NCBI RefSeq assembly: GCF_017565765.1
Contig: NZ_JAGDYP010000004.1
Coordinates: forward strand, 160,606-224,605
Length of the DNA stretch: 64,000 bases
Source: Capnocytophaga bilenii
GTDB taxonomy: Bacteria; Bacteroidota; Bacteroidia; Flavobacteriales; Flavobacteriaceae
Direction of reading: 5' to 3'
The position numbers were made by a program, and so were the translations under genes. Every line of letters begins with the position of its first letter. The first letter of the stretch is position 1. The notes beneath the pieces are model-generated. The model was not told the origin of the DNA. It worked only from the letters and a program-made list of their open reading frames with translations, and did not search any database. Below, piece after piece: positions 26,968 through 37,451 of the stretch.

Positions 26968-28335
26968 ATGGGGAGTATTGTAAGGGATTTTTTGGATACT
27001 TTATTGGAGTATGCTACACCTTTAGTGGCTACTTTTAACAAGGGTGCTACGGAGGAGGAGCTTGCGGATTTTGAGACGGAGATGGGGGTGAGGCTTCCTG
27101 CGGAGGTTCGGGAGATGTATATGATGTTTAATGGACAGCGTGCGGGGGATAACGATGTGTTTTTTTTGGATGGGTTGCGTTTTCTTCCGTTAGGGGAAAT
27201 AAAGGTTGCCCAAAGGCATTGGCAGGAATTATTGGAAGAAGTATCTGACTTGAAGTCGCTTAGCTTTGATAAGGAAGAGGCAATAGATATGGGCTGGCAT
27301 AGGGTGATTAGAAATCAGTTTTATGATGGGAAATGGCTTCCTTTTCTTACAAATGGGGCTCGTTTTTTGTTTATTGATTTGAATCCTGACAAGAATGGCC
27401 GGCTGGGACAGATTGCTGAGATTGATCTTTTATTACATTCTGTAAAGGAATCATTTATGGATATTCAGGCTTCTTCGCTTGAAGATTGGCTTGAGGACTT
27501 GATAGAGAGTATTGAGGTAGGGATTGTATATTATGATGAGGAGCGTCATTCGCTGGTGGATAGTAGTTTGTACGTAGAAGATGGGCTTGGTATTCCGAAT
27601 TTCTTTGCACCTGAGCCTGATTATATTTCGGAAGGTGGTTCTAATGTGTATCATTATTCTGATGAGAATTTGAGTGACTGGGTAATTCCTGATAGAGAAA
27701 ATGTGTATTGTGATGAGATTTGTGCTCATTTTGAGCGTTATATTGGCAAAGAGGAAGGTGTATTCAGAGATTTAAAGCCTGAATATGTGCATATAGATGT
27801 GCATTGGATTGCACCAACGCCTGATAGACCTTATCACGTACTTTTTACTACAGGAATGAGTGATTACCCGATGTATTTACCACAAAATTTAGAAGACCCT
27901 AATGACTATAGCTACGCCGAACTGATGGTGTATTTGCCTGAAGATTGGAAAATTGGCGATGAGGCATTTGAGGATTTTAATAATTACTGGCCTATTTATT
28001 TTATGAAGATGTTGGCACGCTTTCCGCATCAATATAAAACTTGGATGGGTGAGGGGCATACAATTCCTAATGGGAATGATGCTGCACCTATAGCAAATAC
28101 AGATTTTGGGTGCCTGCTTTTATTACCTCCATACACTATGGAAGATAAAGACTTCTTGAAGCTTACCACTGAAGATGGCACTACGATTAATTTTTATGCT
28201 ATTATACCTATTTACAACGAAGAGATGGAGGTTAAATTGGAAAAGGGGCTGGAGCCTCTTCTTTTGCTTTTTGACAATTATAAGGTGAAAGAGCTGATTG
28301 ACACTCACAGGAGGAATGTGGCTCTTGATAAATAG
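26968..28335 (+). CDS. SMI1/KNR4 plus SUFU two-domain protein (immunity-like)
   Basis: 455 residues, cytoplasmic. The N-terminal half (about 1-175) has the SMI1/KNR4 pattern FNKGATEEELADFETEMGVRLPAE with VREMYMMFNGQ and the DGLRFLPLGEI block. The C-terminal half (about 240-450) matches the SUFU (suppressor-of-fused) domain: VLFTTGMSDYPMYLP, YAELMVYLPEDW and YTMEDKDFLKLT. Both domains are known as immunity proteins against polymorphic toxins, and fusions of several immunity domains are known. No toxin gene is nearby, so it would be an orphan immunity protein; that is inference. It starts 18 bases after purA and ends 2 bases from the convergent TamB-like gene. Confidence 0.8.
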   Translation: MGSIVRDFLDTLLEYATPLVATFNKGATEEELADFETEMGVRLPAEVREMYMMFNGQRAGDNDVFFLDGLRFLPLGEIKVAQRHWQELLEEVSDLKSLSFDKEEAIDMGWHRVIRNQFYDGKWLPFLTNGARFLFIDLNPDKNGRLGQIAEIDLLLHSVKESFMDIQASSLEDWLEDLIESIEVGIVYYDEERHSLVDSSLYVEDGLGIPNFFAPEPDYISEGGSNVYHYSDENLSDWVIPDRENVYCDEICAHFERYIGKEEGVFRDLKPEYVHIDVHWIAPTPDRPYHVLFTTGMSDYPMYLPQNLEDPNDYSYAELMVYLPEDWKIGDEAFEDFNNYWPIYFMKMLARFPHQYKTWMGEGHTIPNGNDAAPIANTDFGCLLLLPPYTMEDKDFLKLTTEDGTTINFYAIIPIYNEEMEVKLEKGLEPLLLLFDNYKVKELIDTHRRNVALDK

Positions 28336-28337
28336 GG

Positions 28338-31300
28338 TTATTTTTGCTTATTGAATATTTTGTGCATTAGTTCTTTAAAGGTGCTGAAATCAACGGTGTA
28401 GGTGATTCCGGCACCTTGTGCATATCCAATGCGGTCAAGCATATATTGTTGCCATTCGTTTTCGCGGTTGAATATTTTGGCTGTTAGGTTTCCGTTTGGG
28501 GTAAGCCTGAAGAGTACTTCTATATTGCCAGCAACGGCGGTGCGTGTGATACCTCCTACAGGGATACCTACTTTGGCATTAACGCTTGCCCAGTCGGTGA
28601 TTTGAGTGGATACGGTAAAGCCTAAGCGGTCGCTATTGATGTCGGAACGCCCGTCATTGATGCCCGCCTCATAGGATACCCCTAAATTGAGTTTGTTATC
28701 CTCGTCTGAGAGGAGTTGGTTGAACAGTCCGGCAGCGGTCTCGAATAAGTTATAGGCTACGAGACGGTTGTCGGTATTTTTTTCGCTCATAAACGAGCCT
28801 TGCGCCAAGAGCGAGAAGGCTTGTAGCTGCTTGCGGTCTTGGTCTTCTAATTTGTAGTTAAGTTCTGAAACGAGGCTTGGGCTGCTATCGGGGAAGGTGA
28901 TGTCGAAAAGGGTTTCGGGGTGCATCAATTCGCCTTCGAGTTTTATGATTACCTGCGTGTTTATTTTTCGGTTGTACTGAGAGCTTTCAAGCAAGGTACT
29001 TGGATTGGCACTAAGGGTATAAGCGGCTTTTAGGTTTCGTAGGGTAGCGGTAAGCGGGTCGCCACTCCAAGAGATAGAGCCCCCAGGTAGTACAGTAAAG
29101 CGTTTATCGATGAAGTTTTCGTACTTGAAGTTGTAGAATCCTGAATAAGTGATAAAGTCGCCCCACATATTAAATTTTCCGTTGGTATTAATTTCTATCA
29201 GCAGGGTTCCTTCACCACGCCCTACGAGGCTGCTACCTGTTTTTCTATCCATTACTATTTCTACTTCGGCAGTGGGTTGTACGTTTAGCTCAAAGTTGAG
29301 TTCCAGCCCTTTAATGGATTCTAAATCTCGTTGTATTTTTACTTTTTTCTGTCCTTTTTCTACAAAGGTGATGAATGAGTCATCGCCTACGCTTTCGGTG
29401 TCGCTAAGGGGGATTTTAAAGGCGGTGCCTTCTTCGGTTTGGGCGTTTACTTTGATGGCTATTTCGTCTAATGCGCCTTTAATGGTAGCCTCGCCTTTCA
29501 TAAAGGCGGTGCCATAGAATAAAGATTCATCGGTATAGGGGGTATTGAGCACCATAAAGCGCTTGCCGAGTGTTTTGAGTTTAAGGTCGAGGAACCAGTC
29601 TAACAATCGGTTGTGGCGTATGGAGCCATTGAGGGTAGCTTTTGTTTTGTAGGCGGTATCAGTGAGCAGCCAATTATCTATAATAAAGTTTTTATTGTTT
29701 ACTTTTATGCGTGAACCGTCATTAATATCGGCATTTAGGAGCAGATAGCTGATGCCTGCTCCTGCTTTGTTTAGGGTGAGCTCACCGTCCATTTGTGGGT
29801 TGGTAATACTACCTGTTATATCTACTTTACCGCTCATAGTACCCCTAATATCGTAGAAAATGCCTTCCATAAAGGGGTTGAAGGGGGATAGGGCAAAGTC
29901 TTGGAAGTAGGCTTTGAGGTCTAACAAAGTACCTTTTTTCTTATCGATATTTATTTTACCACGAGTAGCGAAACCTGGGGTGCGCCCATTGGAAAAGAAA
30001 GCGGCGACATCAAAGGAACTAAGGTCGTTGTTGCCAAAAATACTCATTTCTAAATCGCCGTAATCATAGCCATTGAGCTTGAAGTATTGTATAAACAAAT
30101 CGGCTGAGGGGTAATATAGTTCTCCTTTTTGGGTGAGTGATACGTTGCCGTTTACCTTACCTGTGAGGTTAAGACCTTTTACTTCGGGGGTTATTTTTTC
30201 TAAGGCTACGTTGTGGGCTACCAAGTGTAGGTTTTTGTAATCTTTACTAGTAAGCAGACCGCTAAGGTTGATATATTGGTTTTGGTGAGCCATTTTAAAG
30301 TTGTTGATTTTGATACTATCAGCGGTGCGGTTTAGTACTATTTTGTTATAGTCGTTCATTTGGTTGTCTCGGTTGATGAACCACTCGTTTCCTTTGAAAT
30401 TGATGAGTGATTTTTTGATGCCTATGATAGACTCTTGTTTTTCGTTTAGGGTGTGGAAGAAACTGAGTTCGTAGTTATCTTTGGCAGTTTCGCCGCCTTT
30501 AAACTCGCTACGGAAGAAGAGCGTATCTTTGATAGTAGTATTGATAAGGTTGAAGTTATGAATGGTATATACGCCCAAATCTACCTTTTTGGCTTCTAAG
30601 AAAGCGTTGTAGAATGGGTTTTTGTTGTCTATTTCAACACTTAGGCTATCGATTAGGTTGTCGTAGGCATTGATATGTGGTGATTTTATTTGTAGCCTAA
30701 AACTTTCTTTATCGGGGTTGATACTACCATTGATAAAGGTATTGCTACCCAATTTTACTTTGGGCAGGAATACTTCTACGATTTTGTTGTAGATATTAAA
30801 ATGAAAGTCTACGTATTGGTTGGGGTCTATTTTATAGGGGTTGTAATGTGTATAGATGCTTCCTAAGGCGTTTTGCATCATATGTTTTATTTCGGCGAGT
30901 TTAAACTGTCCTTTGATGTTACCGCTTACAATATCGGGTGAGTTGATACTGATTTCTTTGATGCCCTCATTGAGTGTAGAATACACTTCAAAATCTTTGA
31001 AGGTGAAATCGCCAGCGGAGTTGATATAGTTTGTATTTTTGAAGGATATTTTTCCTACGATGTTGTCTATATCGTTTCCTTCAATATCAATGATTACTTT
31101 GCCGCAGAATTGTGAAATACTATCGTTTTCGACAAAGTGGAGTGCGTGTAGGTCGGCAATGGCTATATTGGCTTGGAAGTCATATTGGGTCTTTTTATCG
31201 GAGAGGTCGGCAATTCCATTTACGCTCATTGTGAGGTTGGGGTCGTAGGTATCAATTTTTCCGCTGAATACTTGTTGTTTCATTTCGCCATTTACAGCAA

Positions 31301-32696
31301 TACGATGATACTGATAGCCATTGAAAAGCAAGTTGTGGATATTTCCGCTGGCATAGAGTTGCATTGTTTGTGGGGTGAAGCCTTTGCCTTTCACTTTTAA
31401 ATCGGCTGTAATATCACCGATAGTGGGGGTACTGAGGAGTCGTCCTAAATGTAGTTGCTGGGCGTTGATAGTACCGCTATATTCTATTTCATCGGTATTG
31501 AGCAGATTGTCTAACACACCGTTGATATGTGCTTCGCCTTGGTTAGTACTCAGTAGCATATCGGTAGTGAGTGCTGTGGTAGTATAGCTAAAATCGCCGT
31601 TTAGATGGAAATAATCCAGCTTTCGGAGGTCGTCTGGGATATTTTTGCCTAATATATTGGGCATAAGATAGGCAAAATCGTTATAGAAAGCTCCTGCGGT
31701 TATGTTATTGCCTGTGATAATGATATTTTTGTGGTCGTTTAATAGGTTTTTAAATTCAAAATTGCCTTTTACTTCGGTACTTTGGTGTGTGATATTGCCT
31801 TGTAGTTTGAAATTGTTGAGGGGTCCGTACATAGAGGCTTTATTCACGATAATTTGGCGTTGGGGGGCAAATTCGTTGTAGAAGACATTCAGGTCGGTGG
31901 TATTGATGTTGGATTGTTGTAAATCTGCCTGAAAAGCGACATCGTTGATGAAGTTGGAATAGCTATTGTTATGGGCGTGCAGGGTGATATTGCCTTGCAG
32001 CTTGGTTTTGTTGGGTGTTTTGAGCTGTAAGTCTTTGGCTTGTATAAGGCTATCGGAATAGATGAATTGTGAGGTGCTAAGGTGATTTACTTGTAATTGC
32101 TTGTCATATAACAAACTGCCTTCATCGAGTGATAGGGTTACTTTGCTGCCGTGTATGCCAAAATTTTTTACTATGGCATCGAGGTTGTCTATGCGTAACA
32201 TAGCGGGCTGGGCATCATTTTCATCGGTGATGTAGCATTTGCTGTTGTGTAGTTTAATTTTGGAGGCAGTCATAATAAAGCTGCCTGTGCTGGGCTCATC
32301 GGAATCGAAGCGACTTACAAAAACATCGAGGTTGGAGAGTGTGTCGCCTTTATGAGTTTTCATATTGAAAATGAGCTTGTCGCCTTCTATATTTCCGAAG
32401 AAGAGGTTCCCTTCGGTGAGCTGTTTGAGGGATAGGATAGAAGTATTGAGTTTTTGAGCTGCGATGAGCGTATCGCCTTTATGGTCGGCAATGAGTACTC
32501 CTTTGATATCGACAAAAAGCCAAGGTTTTATGTGGATTTTTTCAATATTGATATTGATATTGTAAGAATCATTCAGGTAACGGGTTACCTTTTGGGCAAT
32601 GAAAGTTTGCACTGCGGGTAAAAGCAGTAGCCCCCCTATGACAGCTATTGGGAGCACGAAGAAGTAGAGAAGTTTTTTTAATATTTTTTTGCCCAA
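28338..32696 (-). CDS. tamB: TamB-like translocation/assembly module protein (DUF490)
   Basis: About 1452 residues. I place the start at TTG 32696 (LGKKILKKLLYFFVLPIAVI) because a good promoter lies at 32721-32751, downstream of any longer start; longer frames would translate the interspersed repeat at 32.8 kb. One N-terminal membrane helix, then a very long run of beta-strand repeats of AsmA/TamB type (NGxL, GxI motifs), and the C-terminal DUF490 domain with VMDRKTGSSLVGRGEGTLLI and WQQYMLDRIGYAQGAGITYT. TamB-like proteins bridge the periplasm and help move lipids or assemble outer-membrane proteins; the partner TamA is not in the window. Confidence 0.87.
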   Translation of the reverse strand: MGKKILKKLLYFFVLPIAVIGGLLLLPAVQTFIAQKVTRYLNDSYNININIEKIHIKPWLFVDIKGVLIADHKGDTLIAAQKLNTSILSLKQLTEGNLFFGNIEGDKLIFNMKTHKGDTLSNLDVFVSRFDSDEPSTGSFIMTASKIKLHNSKCYITDENDAQPAMLRIDNLDAIVKNFGIHGSKVTLSLDEGSLLYDKQLQVNHLSTSQFIYSDSLIQAKDLQLKTPNKTKLQGNITLHAHNNSYSNFINDVAFQADLQQSNINTTDLNVFYNEFAPQRQIIVNKASMYGPLNNFKLQGNITHQSTEVKGNFEFKNLLNDHKNIIITGNNITAGAFYNDFAYLMPNILGKNIPDDLRKLDYFHLNGDFSYTTTALTTDMLLSTNQGEAHINGVLDNLLNTDEIEYSGTINAQQLHLGRLLSTPTIGDITADLKVKGKGFTPQTMQLYASGNIHNLLFNGYQYHRIAVNGEMKQQVFSGKIDTYDPNLTMSVNGIADLSDKKTQYDFQANIAIADLHALHFVENDSISQFCGKVIIDIEGNDIDNIVGKISFKNTNYINSAGDFTFKDFEVYSTLNEGIKEISINSPDIVSGNIKGQFKLAEIKHMMQNALGSIYTHYNPYKIDPNQYVDFHFNIYNKIVEVFLPKVKLGSNTFINGSINPDKESFRLQIKSPHINAYDNLIDSLSVEIDNKNPFYNAFLEAKKVDLGVYTIHNFNLINTTIKDTLFFRSEFKGGETAKDNYELSFFHTLNEKQESIIGIKKSLINFKGNEWFINRDNQMNDYNKIVLNRTADSIKINNFKMAHQNQYINLSGLLTSKDYKNLHLVAHNVALEKITPEVKGLNLTGKVNGNVSLTQKGELYYPSADLFIQYFKLNGYDYGDLEMSIFGNNDLSSFDVAAFFSNGRTPGFATRGKINIDKKKGTLLDLKAYFQDFALSPFNPFMEGIFYDIRGTMSGKVDITGSITNPQMDGELTLNKAGAGISYLLLNADINDGSRIKVNNKNFIIDNWLLTDTAYKTKATLNGSIRHNRLLDWFLDLKLKTLGKRFMVLNTPYTDESLFYGTAFMKGEATIKGALDEIAIKVNAQTEEGTAFKIPLSDTESVGDDSFITFVEKGQKKVKIQRDLESIKGLELNFELNVQPTAEVEIVMDRKTGSSLVGRGEGTLLIEINTNGKFNMWGDFITYSGFYNFKYENFIDKRFTVLPGGSISWSGDPLTATLRNLKAAYTLSANPSTLLESSQYNRKINTQVIIKLEGELMHPETLFDITFPDSSPSLVSELNYKLEDQDRKQLQAFSLLAQGSFMSEKNTDNRLVAYNLFETAAGLFNQLLSDEDNKLNLGVSYEAGINDGRSDINSDRLGFTVSTQITDWASVNAKVGIPVGGITRTAVAGNIEVLFRLTPNGNLTAKIFNRENEWQQYMLDRIGYAQGAGITYTVDFSTFKELMHKIFNKQK

Positions 32697-32720
32697 AGTA
32701 TAATGATTTTGTAACGGCTG

Positions 32721-32751
32721 CAAAGTTATAAAAGAAAAATGATATTGCAAA
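32721..32751 (-). promoter_or_regulatory. Promoter for the tamB-like gene
   Basis: On the minus strand TTTG (32748-32751), 19 bases, TAACTTTG (32721-32728). It supports a start near 32696. Confidence 0.75.
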
Positions 32752-32785
32752 AAAAACTTTCCTTCGGTACGAGCCGCACAGGCTT

Positions 32786-32886
32786 CACATACTCGGCTGC
32801 GCCAGCTCGCCGACTTTCCTTCGCTCAACCTTCGCTCAACCTTCGTCACATACTCGGCTGTGCCAGCTCGCCGACTTTCCTTCGCT
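32786..32886 (-). repeat. Two copies of the 40-bp interspersed repeat, 61 bp apart
   Basis: 32786-32825 and 32847-32886 differ at one base. The second is identical to 60504-60543 and to the reverse complement of 4524-4563. Between them are 11-bp CTCAACCTTCG units. A remnant GTACGAGCCGCACAGGC precedes them at 32768. This fills most of the divergent spacer between tamB and gyrB. Confidence 0.9.
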
Positions 32887-32936
32887 GCGGTATAGCTGTA
32901 CAAAATGGCACTTTTAGGGTGGGTATAAAAACTAAA

Positions 32937-32968
32937 TTTGCACGTTTGCTAATTATTTTGTACCTTTG
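32937..32968 (+). promoter_or_regulatory. Promoter for gyrB
   Basis: TTTG (32937-32940), 20 bases, TACCTTTG (32961-32968), 26 bases before the gyrB start. Confidence 0.75.
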
Positions 32969-32982
32969 TGCCCTTGATTTGA

Positions 32983-34968
<1,986 letters not shown>

Positions 34969-35069
34969 GGGAATTAGCAAATTGTAATTGTGCGGCTGAC
35001 TTCTAATGACTAATTTAAAGCTCTGATAATCAATAATCGCCACATTGGTACATCAATAAATAAACTTAT

Positions 35070-35285
35070 ATGGAAACAATTACAACTAAAAAGAGGCTTT
35101 ATCACCCACCAATGGTGAAAAGCATCGAAAAAGAACAAGAAGACGACTTTTATTATGAACTTTCGGCTGAAGATATTCAAAAAATAGAGATAGGACGTGA
35201 GCAATGTAGAATAGGGATGACAATAAGTAGTGAGGAACTACAAAAAGAAACAAGAGAAAAGTATGGTAATAAGATGGTCATTTGA
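35070..35285 (+). CDS. Putative antitoxin of a RelE/ParE-type module
   Basis: 71 residues, acidic (many Glu), no recognised domain: ETITTKKRLYHPPMVKSIEK at the start and many Glu-Glu/Lys patches later. It overlaps the following RelE/ParE-like gene by 23 bases, the usual antitoxin-first arrangement. Assignment rests on the context. The spacer before it holds short AATTAGCAAATT and ACTAATGA words. Confidence 0.6.
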   Translation: METITTKKRLYHPPMVKSIEKEQEDDFYYELSAEDIQKIEIGREQCRIGMTISSEELQKETREKYGNKMVI

Positions 35286-35556
35286 GGCTAAAAAAGATTA
35301 CCATAATAGCCTTGATTATTGGGAAGAACATAATGGCTCGTTTGAATATTCTTCAAAAATAATAAAAGCAGTAGAAGAATTGGAACTTGAACTCTCTAAT
35401 ACTCCTCTTTATTTAGGCAGATATAGTAGGGAATTACAGATGTATGTAAGGGATATTCTCAAAGGGCGTTTTCTGATTTATTTTACTGTAAATGAAGCTG
35501 AAGATTTAATTGAAATACACTATTTTAGGGGGGTAAAACAGCAGTCTATAGAATAG
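35263..35556 (+). CDS. RelE/ParE-type toxin
   Basis: 97 residues from ATG 35263 (MVIRWSFEAKKDYHNSLDYW); starts further upstream would lie deep in the antitoxin gene. RelE/ParE-like features: an N-terminal strand then WSFEAKKDY, a helical hairpin with W-E-E-H-N, and the C-terminal YVRDILKGRFLIYFTVNEAE strands. Toxins of this fold block translation or gyrase; which one is not clear. It forms an overlapping pair with the upstream gene. After the stop lies a short module GAGGTGTTTGAGAAGTTTTG (about 35565) related to the 60092 repeat, and heptads ACTAATG to 35690. Confidence 0.72.
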   Translation: MVIRWSFEAKKDYHNSLDYWEEHNGSFEYSSKIIKAVEELELELSNTPLYLGRYSRELQMYVRDILKGRFLIYFTVNEAEDLIEIHYFRGVKQQSIE

Positions 35557-35559
35557 GTA

Positions 35560-35690
35560 TACAGAGGTGTTTGAGAAGTTTTGTGAGGACAATTCGGGAA
35601 TTAGGAAATTGTAATTGTGTGGTTGACTCTAATGACTAATGACTAACGACTAATAATTACTAACGTAACTAACAAATAATAAAAATAAAC
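35560..35690. repeat. Spacer with ACTAATG heptads and a GTGTTTGAGAAGTTTTG module
   Basis: 35571-35586 resembles the arm GGGTGTCCGAAAAGTTTT found at 60092. 35595-35620 has GAATTAGGAAATTGTAATTGTG, similar to 34971-34994. 35632-35665 is an array of ACTAATG/ACTAACG heptads. The following gene starts at 35693. Confidence 0.6.
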
Positions 35691-35692
35691 GT

Positions 35693-36187
35693 ATGAAAAA
35701 AGGACTTTTTTTGATAGCAACAGCTATGTTTTTAGCTTCGTGTAGCTTTTTTGTAGACCAAGCAAAAGAAACGGCTAAGAAAGTGAGTGATATTAGTGAA
35801 GAGGCTGCTAATCAGGCTGCTACTAAAGCTGGCGAGATAGTGGGTGGCTCGGCGCGCTCTTTTGGCGATGGACTTGGTGAAGGTATTGACAAATCCGGCA
35901 ATATGACTTTGCAACTTTCAGAAGAACTATCTAATGCTGGTGTAAAACTTGGTGCACACACTATTAGTAGCACTGATGATGGTAACGATAACAAACTTTC
36001 TATTTACTTTATCTTTGATAAAGATTTTGAGAGAACTGTATCTGTAAAGGTATTCAACAAACAACAAATAGAGGTAGGACGTATAAAACAAACCGTAAAA
36101 GGTAAAAAAGACGAAGCTACTTACGTGGATTTTGTATTTGACCCTCGCACTAATATAGATCCTAAATATACCATATTAGTGGATTAA
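35693..36187 (+). CDS. Hypothetical lipoprotein
   Basis: 164 residues with an SPII signal (lipobox LASC near residue 14). An amphipathic helical segment rich in Ala, Lys and Glu (about 21-60) is followed by a beta-rich domain (THTISSTDDGNDNKLSIYFI). No family recognised. It probably sits in the periplasm or at the outer membrane. Confidence 0.78.
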   Translation: MKKGLFLIATAMFLASCSFFVDQAKETAKKVSDISEEAANQAATKAGEIVGGSARSFGDGLGEGIDKSGNMTLQLSEELSNAGVKLGAHTISSTDDGNDNKLSIYFIFDKDFERTVSVKVFNKQQIEVGRIKQTVKGKKDEATYVDFVFDPRTNIDPKYTILVD

Positions 36188-36195
36188 GTTCCTCA

Positions 36196-36292
36196 CCCCA
36201 GTTCCCCCTCCCCAAAAGGGAGGGGGGCAAAACGCAGTTGTGCGGTGAATTTTGAATTCTGAATTGGGCACAAACTGCAAGCTTGCGCCAGC
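36196..36292. repeat. Degenerate palindromic repeat plus GAATTYT heptad and GCTTGCGCC module
   Basis: TTCCCCCTCCCC/GGGAGGGGGG forms a short G/C hairpin (36203-36227) like the CATCCCCCC family, followed by CGCAGTTGTGCGGTG, then GAATTTTGAATTCTGAATT (36246-36262) and CTGCAAGCTTGCGCCAGCG (36269-36287), the same order as at 4281-4354. These are remnants of the interspersed families. Confidence 0.6.
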
Positions 36293-36320
36293 GGGGGAAA
36301 GAGATAGGAAAAACAAAAAT

Positions 36321-36359
36321 AAAAAAAGCGCAACATTCGTAGGGGTGTTGCGCTTTTTT
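36321..36359. terminator. Bidirectional rho-independent terminator
   Basis: GCGCAACA (36328-36335) with TGTTGCGC (36346-36353), flanked by A-run and T-run, between the convergent lipoprotein gene and hemC. Confidence 0.88.
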
Positions 36360-36373
36360 ATTTATTCAATAAA

Positions 36374-37243
36374 CTAAGCCATTAGTTTTTGTGCGAGTTC
36401 TTCGCCTGTATGGTCGTTGAGGCTGGTAAGGACTTCGTTGATAAGGCGTTCTTCTTTGCCGTCTTCGCTCCAAATACCGCCTTTGAAATATATTTTCTGC
36501 TGTCCGTCAAATTTAGCTATAGCACCGATGGGTGCACTACAACCGCCTTCTAAAGCGCGCAAAAAGGCTCGCTCTACCTGAGTTTCAACATAGGTGTTGC
36601 CATCGTGCAAACGCAATAGGGCTTCTTGCATTGCTAAATTGTCTTCGTGCAATAATACTACAATAGCTCCTTGTGCGGGGGCGGGTAACATCCAATCGAG
36701 GGTGAGGTAATCTACGCTTGAAGCTCCTAAACGTTCTAAGCCTGCGGCTGCAAAAATACCTCCATCGTAATTATTGCTGATGATGGTTTTTAGTCGGGTT
36801 TGTACATTACCACGTAGGTTTTCAATGGTGTGGTGTGGGTAGCGATGTAGCCATTGGGCTTTGCGGCGCAAGCTGCCTGTGGCAATGGTGGCTTGAGGTG
36901 CTTCTAAAAAAGAAAGGTCGTTGTTGTAAACTAATACATCAAAGGGATTGCCGCGCTTGAGTACAGCCCCTACTGCAAGTCCTTGGGGGAGTAGGGTAGG
37001 GACATCTTTCATACTATGAACTGCGATGTCTATATCTTTATTGAGCAGGGCAATATCTAAGGCTTTGGTGAATATGCCTGTAATACCCATTTCGTATAGG
37101 GGCTGGGTGAGGTTTAGGTCGCCTTCAGACTTTATAGGTACTAATTCGGTAGTATACCCTAAGGCTTCTAATTGTTGTTGTACGGTTTGCGCTTGCCATA
37201 GGGCGAGGGCGCTGTCGCGTGTTCCGATACGTATTGTTTTCAT
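36374..37243 (-). CDS. hemC: Porphobilinogen deaminase (hydroxymethylbilane synthase)
   Basis: 289 residues. HemC joins four porphobilinogen into hydroxymethylbilane on the way to heme. Start MKTIRIGTRDSALALWQ is typical. The dipyrromethane cofactor cysteine is in LEGGCSAPIGA (near residue 238), and the substrate Asp motif is in VHSMKDVPT. The gene stands alone; other hem genes are not in the window. A -7 element TATCTTTG at 37267-37274 (minus strand) lies 24 bases before the start. Confidence 0.97.
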   Translation of the reverse strand: MKTIRIGTRDSALALWQAQTVQQQLEALGYTTELVPIKSEGDLNLTQPLYEMGITGIFTKALDIALLNKDIDIAVHSMKDVPTLLPQGLAVGAVLKRGNPFDVLVYNNDLSFLEAPQATIATGSLRRKAQWLHRYPHHTIENLRGNVQTRLKTIISNNYDGGIFAAAGLERLGASSVDYLTLDWMLPAPAQGAIVVLLHEDNLAMQEALLRLHDGNTYVETQVERAFLRALEGGCSAPIGAIAKFDGQQKIYFKGGIWSEDGKEERLINEVLTSLNDHTGEELAQKLMA

Positions 37244-37266
37244 TGTATATATTCTATTTAAGGGGA

Positions 37267-37274
37267 CAAAGATA
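37267..37274 (-). promoter_or_regulatory. -7 element for hemC
   Basis: TATCTTTG on the minus strand; no good -33 at the usual spacing. The rest of the spacer up to 37450 has AT-rich GAATTAT/GATTTTT words and the matching -7 of the ABC-F gene (TAATTTTG at 37359-37366). Confidence 0.5.
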
Positions 37275-37451
37275 GTAAATATTAATGAAATTATGAATTA
37301 TGATTTTTGAATTATAAATTTTATCTGTTTTTATTACATTCATTTCAGAAAAATGATGTAATTTTGCAGGCTGTAATTATTAATGACAAGCGGCAAATGA
37401 TAAATGGCGAATGATTGATAATTAATTGATGTTTTTTAAAAATATATTGCA

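Noticed and set aside
32697-32903. N-terminal extension of the TamB-like protein
   Set aside because: The extension translates the interspersed repeat and lies upstream of a good promoter; TTG at 32696 fits better.
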